In this document: piece by piece, positions 16,462-24,660 of the stretch
Layout of the letters: every line of letters begins with the position of its first letter
Position numbering within the stretch: the stretch's first letter is position 1
NCBI GenBank assembly: GCA_902801155.1
Contig: CADCHG010000030.1
Span: 1-32,370 of the forward strand
DNA from: an uncultured Prevotellaceae bacterium
Lineage (GTDB): Bacteria; Bacteroidota; Bacteroidia; Bacteroidales; Bacteroidaceae
DNA length: 32,370 nucleotides
Direction: 5' to 3'
Program-made: the position numbers and the translations under genes
Notes under the pieces: generated by a model
Told to the model about the DNA's origin: nothing
Database searches by the model: none
What the model saw: only the letters and a program-made list of their open reading frames with translations

Positions 16462-17594
16462 CTATTAGTAGGATTAAGATAGTGCTTGTCTTGGCCGCTG
16501 TGATAATCGCAGCGGCTTCGCTCGTTGTGTCTCATATCCTTGTACGTGACCTTGCCATAGAGGAGCGTAACCGTATGGAGGTATGGGCAGAGGCTATGCG
16601 TTCTCTAAGTACCGCGGAAGAGAATACCGACCTGAACCTTGTGTTGAAGGTTATCAACGAGAACAACACTATCCCTGTCATAGTGACCGATGAACATGGT
16701 AACGTGCAGACTTTCCGCAACGTGGAAATCGATGCTGAGAACTATGACGACAGCATGGCTGTTGCCTCAAAGATGGCTGCAAGAATGCGTGCTTCTGGTC
16801 GTGATATAAAGATATCGCTGGGGACAGACGCAGAGACCATCCACGTGAGCTACGACGAGTCGGTCATGATTACCCGACTGTCATTCTATCCTTACGTGCA
16901 GTTGGGTATTGTCCTCATCTTTGTCGTGATTGCCATCTTTGCCCTCCTTACCTCAAAGAAAGCCGAGCAGAACAAGGTGTGGGTGGGATTGTCAAAGGAA
17001 ACGGCTCATCAGTTGGGCACCCCTATATCCTCATTGATGGCTTGGACGGAAATCCTGCGCGAGACATATCCTAATGATGAGCTTATCCCTGAAATGGACA
17101 AGGATGTGAAGCGTCTGCAACTTATCGCCGAGCGTTTCTCAAAAATTGGCTCTATCCCCGAACCTGTCGATACTCCATTGGCAGAGATGCTTCGTCATGT
17201 GGTGGACTATATGGACAGGCGTACTTCGCAGAAAGTCAAGATTATAGATGAGTCCTCTGCTTGTGATGCTCATGTCATGGTAAATCCCTCTCTCTTTGAA
17301 TGGGTACTTGAAAATCTCTGCAAGAATGCCGTTGATGCCATGGAGGGTGGCGGAACTATCACAATCAAGGCGTTTGTCTCTCAGCGTGTCATCATTGACG
17401 TTACTGATACTGGCAAGGGAATAGAGAAGAAGAATATCAAGAATGTGTTCCGTCCGGGCTTCACCACAAAGACGCGTGGCTGGGGACTCGGTCTCTCACT
17501 TGCCAAGCGCATCGTTGAGGAATATCATCACGGCAAAATCTATGTCCTGAAATCAGAAGTAGGGAAGGGCACAACGTTCAGAATTGAGGTGTGA
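16392..17594 (+). CDS. Membrane sensor histidine kinase with short periplasmic domain
   Basis: 400 residues with two membrane segments (about 29-50 and 172-192) that enclose a periplasmic domain of roughly 120 residues, the only kinase in the cluster able to sense outside the cytosol. The H-box is of the TAHQLGTPISSLMAW type with His206, different from the MSHEIRTP class of the three upstream kinases. ATPase motifs: NLCKNAVDAM, DTGKGI, GWGLGLSLAKRIV. The N-terminal stretch ASLPLGGPGWA is encoded by a palindromic GC-rich repeat, so the original N-terminus has been altered. ATG codons at 16392 and 16419 are both possible starts. It has no partner regulator next to it and may be transcribed with, or separately from, the genes upstream. 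Confidence 0.87.
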   Translation: MKSHFFSHKMYIASLPLGGPGWASISRIKIVLVLAAVIIAAASLVVSHILVRDLAIEERNRMEVWAEAMRSLSTAEENTDLNLVLKVINENNTIPVIVTDEHGNVQTFRNVEIDAENYDDSMAVASKMAARMRASGRDIKISLGTDAETIHVSYDESVMITRLSFYPYVQLGIVLIFVVIAIFALLTSKKAEQNKVWVGLSKETAHQLGTPISSLMAWTEILRETYPNDELIPEMDKDVKRLQLIAERFSKIGSIPEPVDTPLAEMLRHVVDYMDRRTSQKVKIIDESSACDAHVMVNPSLFEWVLENLCKNAVDAMEGGGTITIKAFVSQRVIIDVTDTGKGIEKKNIKNVFRPGFTTKTRGWGLGLSLAKRIVEEYHHGKIYVLKSEVGKGTTFRIEV

Positions 17595-17706
17595 TATGTA
17601 TATGTCCCCCTCCCGTTCGGTTCTGCCTCATCCTCCCCGTTGCGCACGTATCCCTTGATTTTTCAAGTGTTGCTTTGTTGCTTTGTTGCTTTCGGCACTA
17701 AAAAAA

Positions 17707-17734
17707 CGGCTCGTTTCACAACGAACCGCTTTTT
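17707..17734 (+). terminator. Intrinsic terminator after the fourth kinase
   Basis: CGG-c-TCGTT (17707-17715), loop TCAC, AACGA-a-CCG (17720-17728), then CTTTTT. One internal mismatch. It lies inside the inverted-repeat block, 113 bp after the kinase stop codon. A-rich sequence on the other side means it could work in both directions. Confidence 0.75.
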
Positions 17735-18148
17735 AATGAATATTATTTCTGTTGACAAACAAAACTTGCCAGTCTGAATTTTCTTGCATGAAGGCTAAAA
17801 TTCCCAACTTGCATTTTTATGTAATTTTTTGTCATGTCAATTTTTACTTTTCCCCCTACTTTTCTATTTTTATGCAAAACTTGCGTTAAAATATATTAAA
17901 GCTGCATAAGGCTAGGATTGCAAACATTTCCGATGAACTATAATTCAGAATGAAGAATTATAGCGCGAAAACAACAAAGCAACAAAGCAACAGGCTATGC
18001 AACAAGGTATCAATTATATTTCTTATATAATAAGGTTCGCGCGTAAATCAATAAGGATAAATTTTTCTAGGTGGTCATGTTTTTTCGTATGTTGCTTTGT
18101 TGCTTTGTTGCTTTTTGTGTTAAAGCGTGTTAAAATGATGCAAAATAT

Positions 18149-18179
18149 TTGACGGTTTGCGTAAAAATGCCTATCTTTG
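18149..18179 (+). promoter_or_regulatory. Strong promoter without a clear gene
   Basis: TTG at 18149-18151, 20-bp spacer, TATCTTTG at 18172-18179, as good a match as the promoters of the large genes here. It points into the block before the GH105 3' end, where only a 22-codon frame is found; transcription from it would run antisense into the GH105 gene. Confidence 0.65.
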
Positions 18180-18294
18180 CATACGTGAGATGGTCCAGTG
18201 TTGCTCTTCTGCTGCTCTTCTCTTCCTCTCCTTACCAAGAAAAACACGGCACTTTGCCAAGCAATGTGCCAGAAAAATTCCTTAAAAGGAAGCC

Positions 18295-18363
18295 ATGAAA
18301 AACGTAAGTATCAATTTTGTACAAAGGCAAAAAAGACGAAAGTCAAAAGGCAAAAGTCTTTAG
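18295..18363 (+). CDS. Possible 22-codon small ORF or gene remnant
   Basis: ATG at 18295 opens a frame encoding MKNVSINFVQRQKRRKSKGK plus two residues, stop at 18361. It is strongly basic. It starts about 110 nt after the promoter at 18149-18179, the same distance as for real genes in this window, and an AAGGAAG lies 4 nt before the ATG. A GGCAC/GTGCC hairpin (about 18248-18270) is in its leader. It may be a tiny protein, an RNA gene, or the start of a gene that lost its body to repeat insertion. Unrecognised. Confidence 0.25.
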   Translation: MKNVSINFVQRQKRRKSKGKSL

Positions 18364-18440
18364 CCATTAGCCTTTAGCCATCAATAGAAATGAGGGCGAA
18401 AGCAACAAAGCAACAAAGCAACACTTGAAAAATCAAGGGA

Positions 18441-19871
18441 TTACTCCTGCGGATGTGCTCTTTCATACTCTATTGCTGCGAGGATGAAAGCGCCGAGAGC
18501 CTTGCCTTCGGTTTGCATATCACGCTCCGTCACCACACTTACGTCAGAACCGAGCAGGTAATAAGCACCTGAGCCGTCGCGCTTGTCCATTCCTCCAAGA
18601 CCTGCCGAACGGCAACTGCCTATGATGTCGATACCGCCAAACGGGGAATGGTCATCTACCACGAATGTCTCGATAAAACCTCGATATGCCTTATCGCACA
18701 TGGCTTTGTAGTCGTTGTCGAGAAGTCCAAGGCGCATACCTTTATAGTATGCTGCTATGAAGAGTGCGGAGGCTGACGATTCGAGATAGTTGTGCTTTGT
18801 TGCCATTTCAACGCCCTTGTATGAAGATGCATTATAGCCGGCGCCCTTGTCGATAAGCTGATACCAACAGCCGGTTTTCTGTTCCTGATACTGCGCAATA
18901 CCTTGTGCAAGCTCGTTAAGATACTGACGTAGAACGGTGTAGTTGTCAGATTCCGTCACCTTGGCTTTCTGCATTTCCGCAAGCACATCAACGAGGGCGA
19001 GGAAATACCACCCCTCGGCTCTTGCCCAGAACTCCTTGCTACGGCCAGTCTCCGGATCAGCCCAGCATGAGGATAGCGTGTCAGTAGGAGTGGCTGAGAA
19101 TGCATGATAGAGAAGGCGCTTGTCCTTGTCCCATAGGTGATTCCAAGTGATTTTGAACTGATTGGTAATAAAGTCCCAGTCGCTCTCTGCGCTTCCTGTT
19201 ACGTTGCGTCCGTAGTTGATGAGCTGTGCCATAAGGGCAGGTCCCATATACTGTCCGTCAAGCCACATCTGGTTGGGGTAGCTCTTCTTATGCCACATAC
19301 CGCCACGGGCATCCTTAAACTGCGAGTCCTTTATCGTATATTTCTCAATGTGTGCTTGAAGGCCTTTCACGGCAGCATCAATGGCAAGCTTTGCCTTTAT
19401 GAGAGTGGAATCATTGCAGAAAGGGGCATAGAGACCTCCTTCCTTCGTAAGTTCATAGATGGGGAAGTATATCTTTGCCGAGTTGAGGTTGTCAAGGCTT
19501 CCACCCTCGCTTGGCACCTTGTTGTAATACAGGTTGGCATACCATTCCACGCTGTAGAATATGCTGCGTGCCCATGCCTCCTGCTTGTAAAGGTCAACAG
19601 CCTCCATAGTAGCTCTGGCCACGAGTCCTGGCACGTAGTCGAAGGTAGTCTCGCTTTTGCTGGAAAGCTGTGTGTCCATATCCATCGAGCCATCCATAAC
19701 GAAGACAGGAAATCCCATAGGCCTGAGGTTGCCGTAGAAATCGTGTGTTCTGGATTCAAGTGCAAGACGTGAATATCTTGTTCCCTCGTTGAATATCAGG
19801 TGTTTTGCGGAAGTACCTATTGGGAATAGAAAAACTATGGTAAGAGTTGCTAATATGTGAGATAGCTTCAT
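18441..19871 (-). CDS. GH105/GH88-type unsaturated galacturonyl hydrolase
   Basis: 476 residues with a signal peptide (1-22, cleavage near GTSA). The (alpha/alpha)6-barrel family of YteR/YesR is recognised from GGMWHKKSYPNQMWLDGQYM (residues 190-209; His194 and the likely catalytic Asp205) and from EFWARAEGWYFLAL (about 280-293). These enzymes hydrate the double bond of unsaturated uronic acid ends, released by pectate or rhamnogalacturonan lyases, so the sugar falls off as a keto acid. The protein ends EYERAHPQE and lacks the surface-type tail of the lyase and esterase in this window, which fits action in the periplasm on imported oligosaccharides. It reads convergently to the fourth kinase; its start has a leader with three hairpins (19895-19991). 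Confidence 0.9.
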   Translation of the reverse strand: MKLSHILATLTIVFLFPIGTSAKHLIFNEGTRYSRLALESRTHDFYGNLRPMGFPVFVMDGSMDMDTQLSSKSETTFDYVPGLVARATMEAVDLYKQEAWARSIFYSVEWYANLYYNKVPSEGGSLDNLNSAKIYFPIYELTKEGGLYAPFCNDSTLIKAKLAIDAAVKGLQAHIEKYTIKDSQFKDARGGMWHKKSYPNQMWLDGQYMGPALMAQLINYGRNVTGSAESDWDFITNQFKITWNHLWDKDKRLLYHAFSATPTDTLSSCWADPETGRSKEFWARAEGWYFLALVDVLAEMQKAKVTESDNYTVLRQYLNELAQGIAQYQEQKTGCWYQLIDKGAGYNASSYKGVEMATKHNYLESSASALFIAAYYKGMRLGLLDNDYKAMCDKAYRGFIETFVVDDHSPFGGIDIIGSCRSAGLGGMDKRDGSGAYYLLGSDVSVVTERDMQTEGKALGAFILAAIEYERAHPQE

Positions 19872-19892
19872 CTTTTGGTAAATTTAAGTGAC

Positions 19893-19991
19893 GGCCCCTC
19901 ACCTGCCCACATGGCTGGTGAGGGGGCTTTCCGAGTGCAACGTGCGAAGCATCCTCGCACGAAGAAAATAGGGCTTGTCGCTCGTAGAGCG
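19893..19991 (-). promoter_or_regulatory. Structured leader of the GH105 gene with three hairpins
   Basis: Three perfect or near-perfect stems lie between the GH105 start (19871) and its probable promoter: CCCCTCACC/GGTGAGGGG (19895-19903 with 19917-19925, plus inner GCC/GGC), CGTGCGA/TCGCACG (19941-19947 with 19955-19961) and CGCTC/GAGCG (19979-19983 with 19987-19991). The first resembles the outer half of the GC-rich repeat family at 23463. A candidate minus-strand -7 element TAACTTTG reads from 20023 to 20016, but without a good TTG at the right distance. Structure could be regulatory or simply a repeat remnant. Confidence 0.4.
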
Positions 19992-20087
19992 GTGCCCGTC
20001 TCCGATTTTCGAGTGCAAAGTTAGGAAAAAAAACGGTATTGAAGATTAAATATTAGGTTAAAATTTCATTATTTCGGGAAAAGTTAG

Positions 20088-20095
20088 TAATTTTG
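20088..20095 (+). promoter_or_regulatory. Likely -7 element of the glnS promoter
   Basis: TAATTTTG matches TAnnTTTG, about 55 bp before the glnS start. No clear TTG is seen 20 bp upstream, so support is moderate. It is back-to-back with the candidate GH105 promoter element at 20016-20023. Confidence 0.45.
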
Positions 20096-20148
20096 CAGTA
20101 AATTAGCAATCCGTAGTGTATAATAAGGAAATAAAACAACAACAATAT

Positions 20149-21903
20149 ATGGCAGAAGAAATCAAGAATGAGGAGGAGAAGAAGAGCCTCAATTTCATAG
20201 AGCAGAAAGTTGAAAAAGACCTTGCTGAGGGCAAGAACGGAGGTCGTTTGCAGACTCGTTTCCCACCAGAGCCTAACGGCTATCTGCATATCGGTCATGC
20301 CAAGGCAATAGCGCTCGATTTCGGCATCGCGCAGAAATATGGTGGTGTTTGTAACCTTCGTATGGATGATACAAACCCTCAGAAAGAGGATACTGAGTAT
20401 GTTGAGGCTATCAAGCGCGACATTGAGTGGCTCGGCTTCAAGTGGGGCAATATCCTGTATGCCTCTGACTACTTCCAGAAGCTTTGGGATCTCGCCGTAG
20501 AGCTTATCAAGCGTGGTAAGGCATACGTTGACGAGCAGACAGCTGAGCAGATTGCCGCTCAGAAGGGTACTCCTACCCAGCCAGGTCAGAATTCACCATA
20601 TCGTGATCGTCCGGTAGAGGAGAGCCTTGCTCTCTTCGAGGAGATGAACTCAGGACGTATGGAGCCTGGCAAGATGGTGCTTCGTGCCAAGATTGATATG
20701 GCAAGCCCTAATATGCACTTCCGCGATCCTATCATGTATCGTGTGCTCAATATGCCTCATTGGCGTACAGGCAACAAGTGGAACGCTTATCCTATGTACG
20801 ACTATACCCACGGACAATGTGACTACTGGGAGGGCGTGACACACTCACTCTGCACATTAGAATTCGTTAGCCATCGTCCACTCTATGACCTGTTCGTTGA
20901 CTGGGCAAAGGAAGTGGCTGGCGATGATAAACCATTGGATGATAATCGTCCACGTCAGACAGAGTTCAATAAGCTCAATCTCACACATATCCTTCTTTCA
21001 AAGCGTAATCTGCTTATGCTCGTGAAGGAAGGTGTTGTTGCCGGTTGGGATGATCCTCGTATGCCTACAATATGCGGCTTCCGTCGCAGAGGCTACTCTC
21101 CAGAGGGTATATTGAAGTTTATTGACAAGATCGGTTATACTACATTCGATGCCCTTAACGAGATGGCTCTTATGGAAAGCGCTATCCGTGAGGATCTTAA
21201 CACTCGTGCTACTCGTGTAAGTGCTGTTATTGATCCTGTCAAGCTCGTCATTACCAACTATCCGGAAGGCAAGACAGAGGAGCTTACGGCTATCAATAAC
21301 CCAGAGGATGAGAATAGCGGTACGCACGAGATAACATTCTCTCGCAACCTTTGGATTGAGCGTGACGACTTCATGGAGGATGCTCCGAAGAAGTTCTTCC
21401 GTCTTGGTCCTGGCAAGGAGGTTCGCTTGAAGAATGCCTATATCATCAAGTGCTCAGAGAATCCAGAGGAATGTATCGTTAAGGATGCTGATGGTAATAT
21501 CGTTGAGATTCATGCAGAGTATATCCCTGAGACAAAGACAGGTGAGGCTAATGCGAATATGAAGATCAAGGGTAAGACTATCCATTGGGTAAGCGTTGAC
21601 CATTGCGTAGAGGCTGAGGTCAGGAACTATGACCGCTTGTGGATGGTAGAGAACCCACGAGATGAAGTTGCAGACTACTCTAAGAGCCTCGGCAAGGAGC
21701 GTATCGACATTGAGGATATGCGTCATTTCATCAACCCTAACTCTCTTGAGATAAAGACTGCATACGTTGAGAAGTGGCTTACCAATGCCAAGCCTCTCGA
21801 CTATCTCCAGTTCCAGCGTATCGGCTATTATAATGTTGATACCGATTCAACAGCCGAGCATCTTGTGTTCAATAAGACGGTGGGACTAAAGAGTAGCAAG
21901 TAA
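20149..21903 (+). CDS. glnS: Glutamine--tRNA ligase
   Basis: Charges tRNA-Gln directly with glutamine, using ATP. 584 residues from the ATG at 20149; an in-frame ATG at 20116 would add 11 residues (MYNKEIKQQQY) and is less likely because the family starts near this point. Class I synthetase signatures: PPEPNGYLHIGHAKA (HIGH at residues 47-50) and the KMSKS counterpart LLSKR (about 283-286). The MDDTNPQKED segment and the length favour the glutamine rather than glutamate enzyme, together with the C-terminal beta-barrel anticodon-binding part (RNLWIERDDFME onward). It is followed after 2 bp by the TPR gene, so both are probably in one transcript. Confidence 0.95.
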   Translation: MAEEIKNEEEKKSLNFIEQKVEKDLAEGKNGGRLQTRFPPEPNGYLHIGHAKAIALDFGIAQKYGGVCNLRMDDTNPQKEDTEYVEAIKRDIEWLGFKWGNILYASDYFQKLWDLAVELIKRGKAYVDEQTAEQIAAQKGTPTQPGQNSPYRDRPVEESLALFEEMNSGRMEPGKMVLRAKIDMASPNMHFRDPIMYRVLNMPHWRTGNKWNAYPMYDYTHGQCDYWEGVTHSLCTLEFVSHRPLYDLFVDWAKEVAGDDKPLDDNRPRQTEFNKLNLTHILLSKRNLLMLVKEGVVAGWDDPRMPTICGFRRRGYSPEGILKFIDKIGYTTFDALNEMALMESAIREDLNTRATRVSAVIDPVKLVITNYPEGKTEELTAINNPEDENSGTHEITFSRNLWIERDDFMEDAPKKFFRLGPGKEVRLKNAYIIKCSENPEECIVKDADGNIVEIHAEYIPETKTGEANANMKIKGKTIHWVSVDHCVEAEVRNYDRLWMVENPRDEVADYSKSLGKERIDIEDMRHFINPNSLEIKTAYVEKWLTNAKPLDYLQFQRIGYYNVDTDSTAEHLVFNKTVGLKSSK

Positions 21904-21905
21904 AA

Positions 21906-23459
21906 TTGATTCCTTCCGATTTTCAACGTTACATAAGATCTAATGAGTTCAAGACTCTCCTTGCGAAGGTACAGGAGGCTATTGAACATGGCGCCGGGGA
22001 ATACTTCGACGCTGATGATCTTGTGGACGTTGCCGAGTACTTCCATGTGAAGGGTGACGAGCCGATGGCGGGAAAGGTGGTTGACTATCTTCTTTCGCTG
22101 TTTCCTGACAATGAGAAAGGATTGGTGTTCAAAGCCCGAACAGCTATCATGAGTGATAGGCTAGAAGAGGCTGAGAACATTTCCCGACTGCTCGTTGATG
22201 CGGAAATAGTTGATGCTGTCTATCTCAAGGCCGAGATCCTGCTCTGTCGTGAAAAGGCTGATGAGGCTCAGCAGTTGCTCATAGAGAAATGTCCGGAATG
22301 TCCAGACGATTCTGGGGAAGATACTTCTGACGATACAGAAGATTTAGGTCCGGCATTTGATGATGACGATGATGAGGAAGAAGAGGAATGTTCTCCTTCT
22401 GATGTCTTCAATGACTATGTCCTTGACGTCACTCTCCTTATGTGCGACTACCGCCAATGGGACTATGCCGACTACTGGCTCTCAAGGGTGTCAGACGAGG
22501 CTTATTATGAGGAGGGTGACTATCTGGAGGCAAAGGCGAGGATTCTGACTGCCAGAGAACAGTATTCTGAGGCAATAGAATATTGGGACAGGAGCATCGA
22601 TGTAGATGCCTATTCGCTCATGGCATGGCTTCAGTTGGCTCAATGTCAGTATCATCTCGGCCTTACGTATGATGCTCTCCAAAGTGCGGAATATGCAGAG
22701 GCTATACAACCTAACCTCCCGGAGGTCTATCTCAGCAAAGGAAACTGTCTTTTTGCACTTGGCGATAATGAAGGGGCGATGGAAGCTTTCAATCATTATC
22801 TCACACTTGTGCCATACGATGTGCAGGGGGAGGTCTTGCTCGCATCTGTGCTTTTCGCAATGGAGGACTATCCGAATGCAGAAGAGCATATTCAGGAAGC
22901 TATCTATGCACTTGAACAAGAGCGAGATGACCTTGACGGTTCTGTTCCAGAGGTCGTTAGGATGGAGATATACCGTCAGGCTGCCTATATAGCTGCAGCA
23001 CAGGGCAAGGAAGGTGATGCGATGTTCTATGCCGACAGACTTGAAATGTGCGGAATAGCAGAGTATAAAGTGCTGTTGCTTCGTGGTGGAATAAAACTCG
23101 AACAGCATGATATGCAAGGGGCATACGATTATTTCAACCAAGCCCTTACAAAGACCGATAATGATCCGCAGACATATATCAAGATCGGTTGTATGTTCGT
23201 AGATGCAAGTGCCTACGAGGTTGGCTATCAGGTACTCTCTGAAACTAAGAGAATCCTTGCCGAATGTGGCGTTGAGATGGATTCGGGCTTTGAACGCCTT
23301 GCATACGCCGCTATGAAGACAAATCATCGTGAGGAATATCTTGAAGCCTTGGCAAAAGCAATAGAGACAAATCCCACAGATACAATGACAATCTTCTCTA
23401 CACATTTCCCGAAGGAACTGCCCATGAAAGAGTGGGTGGAGTGGGAGAGGAAGCAATAG
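21906..23459 (+). CDS. Acidic tetratricopeptide-repeat protein
   Basis: 517 residues, start inferred at TTG 21906 (MIPSDFQRYIRSNEF), because no ATG occurs before residue about 54 and the TTG lies 2 bp after the glnS stop. No signal peptide, so cytosolic. Many TPR-like helix pairs are visible, for example EAIEYWDRSIDVDAYSLMAW, SAEYAEAIQPNLPEVYLSKG and AMEAFNHYLTLVPYDVQ. A very acidic stretch of Asp/Glu at about residues 135-160 (with DDDDDEEEEE) interrupts the repeats. TPR proteins act as docking platforms; partner and pathway are unknown. Such genes are common in Bacteroidales; the link to glnS may be only transcriptional. Confidence 0.85.
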   Translation: MIPSDFQRYIRSNEFKTLLAKVQEAIEHGAGEYFDADDLVDVAEYFHVKGDEPMAGKVVDYLLSLFPDNEKGLVFKARTAIMSDRLEEAENISRLLVDAEIVDAVYLKAEILLCREKADEAQQLLIEKCPECPDDSGEDTSDDTEDLGPAFDDDDDEEEEECSPSDVFNDYVLDVTLLMCDYRQWDYADYWLSRVSDEAYYEEGDYLEAKARILTAREQYSEAIEYWDRSIDVDAYSLMAWLQLAQCQYHLGLTYDALQSAEYAEAIQPNLPEVYLSKGNCLFALGDNEGAMEAFNHYLTLVPYDVQGEVLLASVLFAMEDYPNAEEHIQEAIYALEQERDDLDGSVPEVVRMEIYRQAAYIAAAQGKEGDAMFYADRLEMCGIAEYKVLLLRGGIKLEQHDMQGAYDYFNQALTKTDNDPQTYIKIGCMFVDASAYEVGYQVLSETKRILAECGVEMDSGFERLAYAAMKTNHREEYLEALAKAIETNPTDTMTIFSTHFPKELPMKEWVEWERKQ

Positions 23460-23462
23460 CCA

Positions 23463-23649
23463 CAGCCCCTCACCCGTCCTACGGACACCCTCTCCCCAAG
23501 GGGCGAGGGAAAAGTTACTCTTAGAGAGACAAAAGGTTAGAAATTATAAAAAAAACAACAATTAAAATAGTATATTCTCAATAACGAATAATGGTAACTC
23601 ATCCCTCGCCCCTTGGGGAGAGGGTGCCCGTAGGGCGGGTGAGGGGCCG
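23463..23649. repeat. 48-bp GC-rich inverted repeat pair
   Basis: The left arm (23463-23510) and right arm (23602-23649) are reverse complements at 45 of 48 positions, separated by an AT-rich 91-bp centre. Each arm is itself composed of a palindrome CTCCCC-AA-GGGGCGAG or its mate, plus an outer CCCCTCACCCG part. The left arm starts 3 bp after the TPR stop codon. The pair belongs to the same family as the elements at 16331-16461 and 31348-31859. The left arm may function as a terminator. Confidence 0.85.
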
Positions 23650-23660
23650 TGTTTTAATGT

Positions 23661-24272
23661 ATGTTCTCATCACTTCTATCAAATCTGAATTACCCAACGA
23701 TTTTCTTCTTGATGTTGTTGGAGAGTACCGTGATACCGGTACCATCAGAACTCGTAGTATCGCCTGCCGCATATCATGCTGCTGGTGGAAGTCTTAATGT
23801 ATGGCTCGTGATATTGTTTGCCACTATCGGTGCTGACTGTGGTGCAACAATCAACTATCTCGCGGGCAAGTATCTCGGTCGTCCTGTCATCTATAGCTTT
23901 GCTAATAGCAAATGGGGTAAGATGTGTCTTCTTAATCAGGAGAAGGTGGAAAAGAGCGAGAGGTATTTCGATGATCATGGTAAAGTGGCAACAATAACAG
24001 GCCGTCTTATTCCTGGTATCCGTCATCTCATCAGTATTCCTGCCGGACTTGCAAGGATGAATTTTGGCAGCTTCATTCTCTTCACTACGATAGGAGCAGG
24101 AGTTTGGAACTGTATTCTCGCCGGTCTTGGATGGTATCTCTACAGCGTTGTGCCTGAAGATCAGCTTGAGGGTAAGATTCTTGAGTATGGCGAGTATATC
24201 AAATATGGCATCATTGCGCTTGTTCTCATAGCAATCGTCTATTTTGTCATAAAGCATAAGATGAAGAAGTAG
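23661..24272 (+). CDS. DedA family membrane protein
   Basis: 203 residues with about five hydrophobic segments. DedA (SNARE-associated) signatures are present: ESTVIPVPSE (residues 21-30) and GRLIPGIRHLISIPAGLARM (about 114-133), the two re-entrant motifs with conserved Glu, Arg and Pro-Gly. DedA proteins are thought to flip lipid carriers such as undecaprenyl phosphate or phospholipids and support membrane potential and cell division. The ATG at 23661 lies 11 bp after the right arm of the GC-rich inverted repeat; upstream in-frame sequence is not family-like, so this start is preferred. No clear promoter was found, and the original 5' region may have been displaced by the repeat. Confidence 0.9.
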   Translation: MFSSLLSNLNYPTIFFLMLLESTVIPVPSELVVSPAAYHAAGGSLNVWLVILFATIGADCGATINYLAGKYLGRPVIYSFANSKWGKMCLLNQEKVEKSERYFDDHGKVATITGRLIPGIRHLISIPAGLARMNFGSFILFTTIGAGVWNCILAGLGWYLYSVVPEDQLEGKILEYGEYIKYGIIALVLIAIVYFVIKHKMKK

Positions 24273-24303
24273 GTCCGTTTCAGGACCGTTGTAAGTCCGT
24301 AGA

Positions 24304-24370
24304 TACTCCATCGTTACTCCATCGCAAGTCCATCGTTACTCCATCGAAACTATGGAGTATGTATGGAGTA
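24304..24370. repeat. 11-bp tandem repeat (four units) with inverted copies
   Basis: Units at 24304, 24315, 24326 and 24337 read TACTCCATCGT, TACTCCATCGC, AAGTCCATCGT, TACTCCATCGA. Directly after come two copies of ATGGAGTA (24352-24359 and 24363-24370), the reverse complement of TACTCCAT. The RNA would fold into alternative hairpins. Confidence 0.75.
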
Positions 24371-24629
24371 TCTGCGGAATAATGACGGAGAAACAAGGGT
24401 GAAAATGCAATGTTGTTGTGTTTGAACGGAATTGCGTATTGTGCATTGTGTAACGTGTGACTGTTAGGAACTTATCTGCTATTTTCTGTGGAGAAACTTT
24501 GAATTAAGTGTATTGAGCGCAAAAACACAATTGTGATATCGAAAAGGAATAGTTTATATTCATTTTTGTACAATTTTTATTGATTTATGTGATTTTTTTG
24601 TCATATTTATATAAAAACGCTCAGAAAAT

Positions 24630-24660
24630 TTGCATTTGTTGATATTTTTTCCTACTTTTG
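24630..24660 (+). promoter_or_regulatory. Promoter of the first secreted-protein/small-protein cassette
   Basis: TTG at 24630-24632, 20-bp spacer, TACTTTTG at 24653-24660; predicted start near 24667 and a leader of about 90 nt before the ATG at 24756. Confidence 0.78.

Larger units (their letters stand above)
17595..18440. other. Long intergenic block between convergent genes
   Basis: No standard gene is found. It contains, in order: the left arm of a 45-bp perfect inverted repeat (17650-17694), a terminator (17707-17734), a second, inner pair of GCAACAAA repeats (17971-17992 and 18090-18115), a strong promoter (18149-18179) leading to only a 22-codon frame (18295-18363), and the right arm of the inverted repeat (18397-18441). 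A minus-strand frame of 74 codons at 18023-18247 runs through promoter and repeats and is not protein-like. Confidence 0.65.
17650..18441. repeat. Perfect 45-bp inverted repeats with nested GCAACAAA tandem copies
   Basis: The 45 bases at 17650-17694 are exactly reverse-complementary to 18397-18441; the arms are 702 bp apart. Each arm consists of AAGTGTTGC followed by three copies of an 8-bp unit TTGCTTTG/GTTGCTTT. The unit recurs inside: GCAACAAA orientation at 17971-17992 and the opposite orientation at 18090-18115. So four clusters alternate in orientation. No transposase or clear target duplication was found. The right arm touches the stop codon of the GH105 gene. Confidence 0.85.

Noticed and set aside
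18023-18247. 74-codon minus-strand gene in the repeat block
   Set aside because: It covers a promoter and a GCAACAAA cluster, has biased low-complexity composition and no recognised domain.
17650-18441. CRISPR array from the GCAACAAA units
   Set aside because: Units are 8 bp, partly contiguous and alternate in orientation; there are no regular spacers and no cas genes.
23591-23797. 68-codon frame beginning in the right arm of the inverted repeat
   Set aside because: It is translation of the repeat followed by an out-of-frame part of dedA; the DedA frame from 23661 explains the region.
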